From Gryganskiella cystojenkinii (taxonomy: Eukaryota; Mortierellomycota; Mortierellomycetes; Mortierellales; Mortierellaceae), in contig JAAAIG010001127.1 in NCBI GenBank assembly GCA_015852425.1, positions 1-10,325 on the forward strand: a stretch of DNA of 10,325 bases, written 5' to 3'. The translations under genes and the position numbers were made by a program. The stretch's first letter is position 1; every line of letters starts with the position of its first letter. Of this stretch, positions 8,872 through 10,325 are shown piece after piece. A model generated the notes under the pieces. That model made no database searches, had not been told where the DNA came from, and was given only the letters and a program-made list of their open reading frames with translations.

Positions 8872-9099
8872 GGGCTAAGAAATACGGGGCAGGAAAGAAA
8901 GGGCTAAGAAATGCAGGGTAGGAAAAGAAAGGGCAGGAAAAGTAAGGGCAGGGAAAAGTAAGGGTAGGGAAAAGTAAGGGCATGAAAAGTAAGGGCATGA
9001 AAAGTAAGGGCAAGACAAGTAAGGGCATGGAAAGAAATGGCATGGAAACGAAGGGAAGGGAAAGCGAGGGTAGGAAAAGTGATGGGCAAATAAAAGAAA
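8872..9099 (+). repeat. Purine-rich 15-bp minisatellite, about 15 units
   Basis: About fifteen imperfect tandem units run from 8872 to 9099. Most are exactly 15 bp, with 14-, 16- and 17-bp variants. The consensus is GGGCAKGAAAAGTAA, and two adjacent units (8978-8992 and 8993-9007) are identical. Nearly every base on the plus strand is a purine apart from the C and T positions, so the two strands differ strongly in composition. The multiple-of-three period keeps several frames open on both strands, which explains the long Pro/Leu/Phe-rich minus-strand frames here; these are not genes. It lies upstream of the Cys-rich gene. Function unknown. Confidence 0.9.
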
Positions 9100-9267
9100 G
9101 GGACAAACCAAGACGAAGTATGAAAGTAAGATGGTTGGAGAGAGCAGGTGGAGGCAAAAGTAAGGATGTTCGTTCCACCCGACCATATCAATCATCAAAG
9201 AGAGAAGGGATAAAAGGAGCAAGTTAATTTCTCTTCCCTCAAATTTTTTTCTTCCAACTCGTCATTT

Positions 9268-9654
9268 ACGCTCAAATACTTGCTTATTCTCTGCGTTCTC
9301 TTGAATTTCGTAGCTGCCGAATTCGCCAGGGGTGCATGCGTGAACTGCCTTGTGAACTGCCTTCTCCAAGCCGGCACCAACTGCCAGAATTGCCTGAAGT
9401 TCTACAACCCGCACTGCGGCAATGTAGATTGCACAAAATATTGTTCAGCTTTAAGTGCCTGTCAGTTAACCTGCCCCTGCATCGCCCTCACCATAACCCC
9501 CACTCCTCGGCCACCCTGCCCTACTGGCATACCTGTCTGTGGCGCTTGCTTTAAGAAGCCTTGCACTAAGCAGTCTGATTGTTGCAATGGCTGCTTTTGC
9601 AGAGGCCATCTTGGTGATGATATACGCTTCAAGGATTTTTACTGCGATAGTTAG
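9268..9654 (+). CDS. Small secreted-type cysteine-rich protein, no in-frame ATG
   Basis: The frame ends at TAG 9652-9654 and encodes an N-terminal hydrophobic stretch (LKYLLILCVLLNFVAA), a classic signal peptide h-region ending in a cleavable VAA, followed by about 111 mature residues with 20 cysteines. The cysteines fall in two groups: CVNCLVNC...CQNC...C...C...C...C...CPC, and, after a T/P-rich linker, C...C..C...C, a CTKQSDCCNGCFC knot-like cluster and a last Cys near the end. An even count and signal peptide suggest an extracellular disulfide-rich fold. No family is recognised. There is no ATG between the upstream in-frame TAA (9211-9213) and the signal peptide. ACG at 9268-9270 sits where ATG would be expected, right after a CT/T-rich leader, so I place the start there. 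Alternatives: a lost start, or an upstream exon (for instance ATG AAA then GTAAGA near 9120), which lacks a good acceptor. Confidence 0.6.
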   Translation, partial: TLKYLLILCVLLNFVAAEFARGACVNCLVNCLLQAGTNCQNCLKFYNPHCGNVDCTKYCSALSACQLTCPCIALTITPTPRPPCPTGIPVCGACFKKPCTKQSDCCNGCFCRGHLGDDIRFKDFYCDS

Positions 9655-10018
9655 GCGCTTCCTGGTGTCACGAACCTATCATAAGTATTAGTGGCGAAAC
9701 CGCGGCACTCTTGCTGTTACCTTGACAAGCAACTCACAGAACGGCGTCCACCCCTGCTCTCAGTTCTATGTTCCCGCTCTGACTCTTACATCCCGCTTTA
9801 GCACATACATCCCGCCTTAAGCTCTCACTTCCCGCACAAGCTCTCACATTCTGCACCAGCTCTCTCATCCGGCTTCCTCAAGGTTAAGGATATTCCGACC
9901 TCCAATCATAATGCCCTTACATCAGTACGCCTTCAACCAACTAATTAAATGGACCCAACACCCCTGTTATTCAGAGCCGATGTTTGAAAAAAAGGAACAC
10001 TTCACTCGTTATCGACTA
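9655..10018. other. Intergenic region containing a minisatellite
   Basis: No reading frame here looks like protein. Apart from the 19-20 bp repeat array described separately (9751-9880), the sequence is unremarkable. I found no AATAAA shortly after the Cys-rich gene. Confidence 0.5.
9751..9880 (+). repeat. Imperfect 19-20 bp tandem repeat, about 6 units
   Basis: Units start at about 9751, 9771, 9791, 9810, 9830, 9849 and a partial one at 9868. The shared pattern is TCCCGCNNNAGCTCTCACA with substitutions; the copies at 9810-9829 and 9830-9848 are closest to each other. The array is pyrimidine-rich on the plus strand, opposite in bias to the 15-bp array upstream. It is diverged, suggesting age. 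No coding or splicing role is apparent. Confidence 0.75.
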
Positions 10019-10325
10019 TTAGCAGATTTGCTCGGGGCCAACGTCCCGAGCCACTATCCTCTCTGTGCCACTTAGCACACAAAACAGGCATTGACTGTAC
10101 ACCGGGTAGCTACTGTGTTTGGCGCTGTGCCCTTGAGCGTGGAGACCTTGCGATTGACAGCGAGCGCACTCAAGCATAGGCCATTGGCGTGGACGCCTCT
10201 TGCTCGTGCTCTGTAGGCGGCTTCGCTCTCCACAATCCATACAACCCTTGGCTGGGAAGAGTTTGCTCCTTTGTGTATGACCCCAGGTAAACCACCTCCC
10301 ACATTGTGGTTTCGATCTAGCGACC
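10019..10325 (-). pseudogene. Edge-truncated frame with three CxxC pairs, possible decayed transposon zinc ribbon
   Basis: A minus-strand frame is open from the window edge (codon 10324-10322) to tandem stops TAA-TAG at 10021-10016. It contains CMDC, CARC and CLFC pairs plus an isolated QC near its start. The segment RQWPMLECARCQ...LHAQGHSAKHS has the spacing of a TnpB/Fanzor-type C-terminal zinc ribbon, where CxxC is followed by an RDxNAAxN-like helix, but the expected Arg-Asp and Asn are replaced. That would make it a decayed C-terminus of a mobile-element nuclease. The likeness is weak, from memory of the motif only. Another overlapping minus frame (10072-10302) has no recognisable motif. 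Could also be chance or an unrelated zinc-binding protein. Confidence 0.25.
10030..10051. repeat. Perfect 7-bp GC-rich inverted repeat
   Basis: GCTCGGG (10030-10036) and CCCGAGC (10045-10051) are perfect reverse complements separated by 8 bases. They lie just inside the 3' end of the minus-strand CxxC frame, about 10-30 bases before its stop codons. A hairpin at the end of a mobile element is one reading; a chance palindrome is another. Confidence 0.5.

Noticed and set aside
8771..9222. Long minus-strand Pro/Leu/Phe-rich frames in three registers
   Set aside because: They are translations of the 15-bp minisatellite; the period is a multiple of three, so several frames stay open. No family, start context or intron logic.
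1..10325. tRNA, rRNA, CRISPR array, bacterial operon or insertion sequence
   Set aside because: Looked for cloverleaf-like segments, regularly spaced palindromic repeats and paired terminal inverted repeats; none was convincing. The tandem arrays are contiguous, without spacers.

Overview
The window looks like fungal nuclear DNA, most likely from Mortierellomycota (Mortierella and relatives). The reasons are dense short introns (mostly 58-140 nt, GT-AG with one GC-AG), pyrimidine-rich 5' leaders, AATAAA-like 3' signals, and a ribonuclease-inhibitor-type leucine-rich-repeat protein of the kind expanded in those fungi. The phylum assignment is inference; the eukaryotic, intron-rich gene structure is visible directly.

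Layout. 1-341: 3' end of a plus-strand LRR gene cut by the window edge. 342-904: no supported gene, but a TATA-like, pyrimidine-rich stretch that could be a promoter. 905-1649: a degenerate-looking plus-strand coding trace with stops and one frame change. 2019-6107 (minus strand): a 15-exon gene for the anaphase-promoting complex subunit 5 (APC5), the core of the window. 6108-6568: an intergenic region shared by two divergent genes. 6569-8476 (plus): a four-exon serine beta-lactamase-like hydrolase (S12/LACTB type) with a C-terminal DUF3471-like domain. 8477-9267: intergenic, with a 15-bp purine-rich minisatellite. 9268-9654 (plus): a small secreted-type protein with 20 cysteines but no in-frame ATG. 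9655-10018: intergenic, with a second, 19-20 bp minisatellite. 10019-10325 (minus): an edge-truncated open frame with three CxxC pairs that may be a decayed zinc-ribbon from a mobile element.

The genes do not form a pathway. APC5 (cell-cycle ubiquitin ligase scaffold) and the hydrolase are simply head-to-head neighbours. The items most worth checking are an apparent +1 frame change inside APC5 exon 10, a GC-AG intron just before the hydrolase catalytic serine, tandem splice acceptors that alter the hydrolase third motif, and the missing ATG of the Cys-rich gene. I do not see a clear new multi-gene system here.
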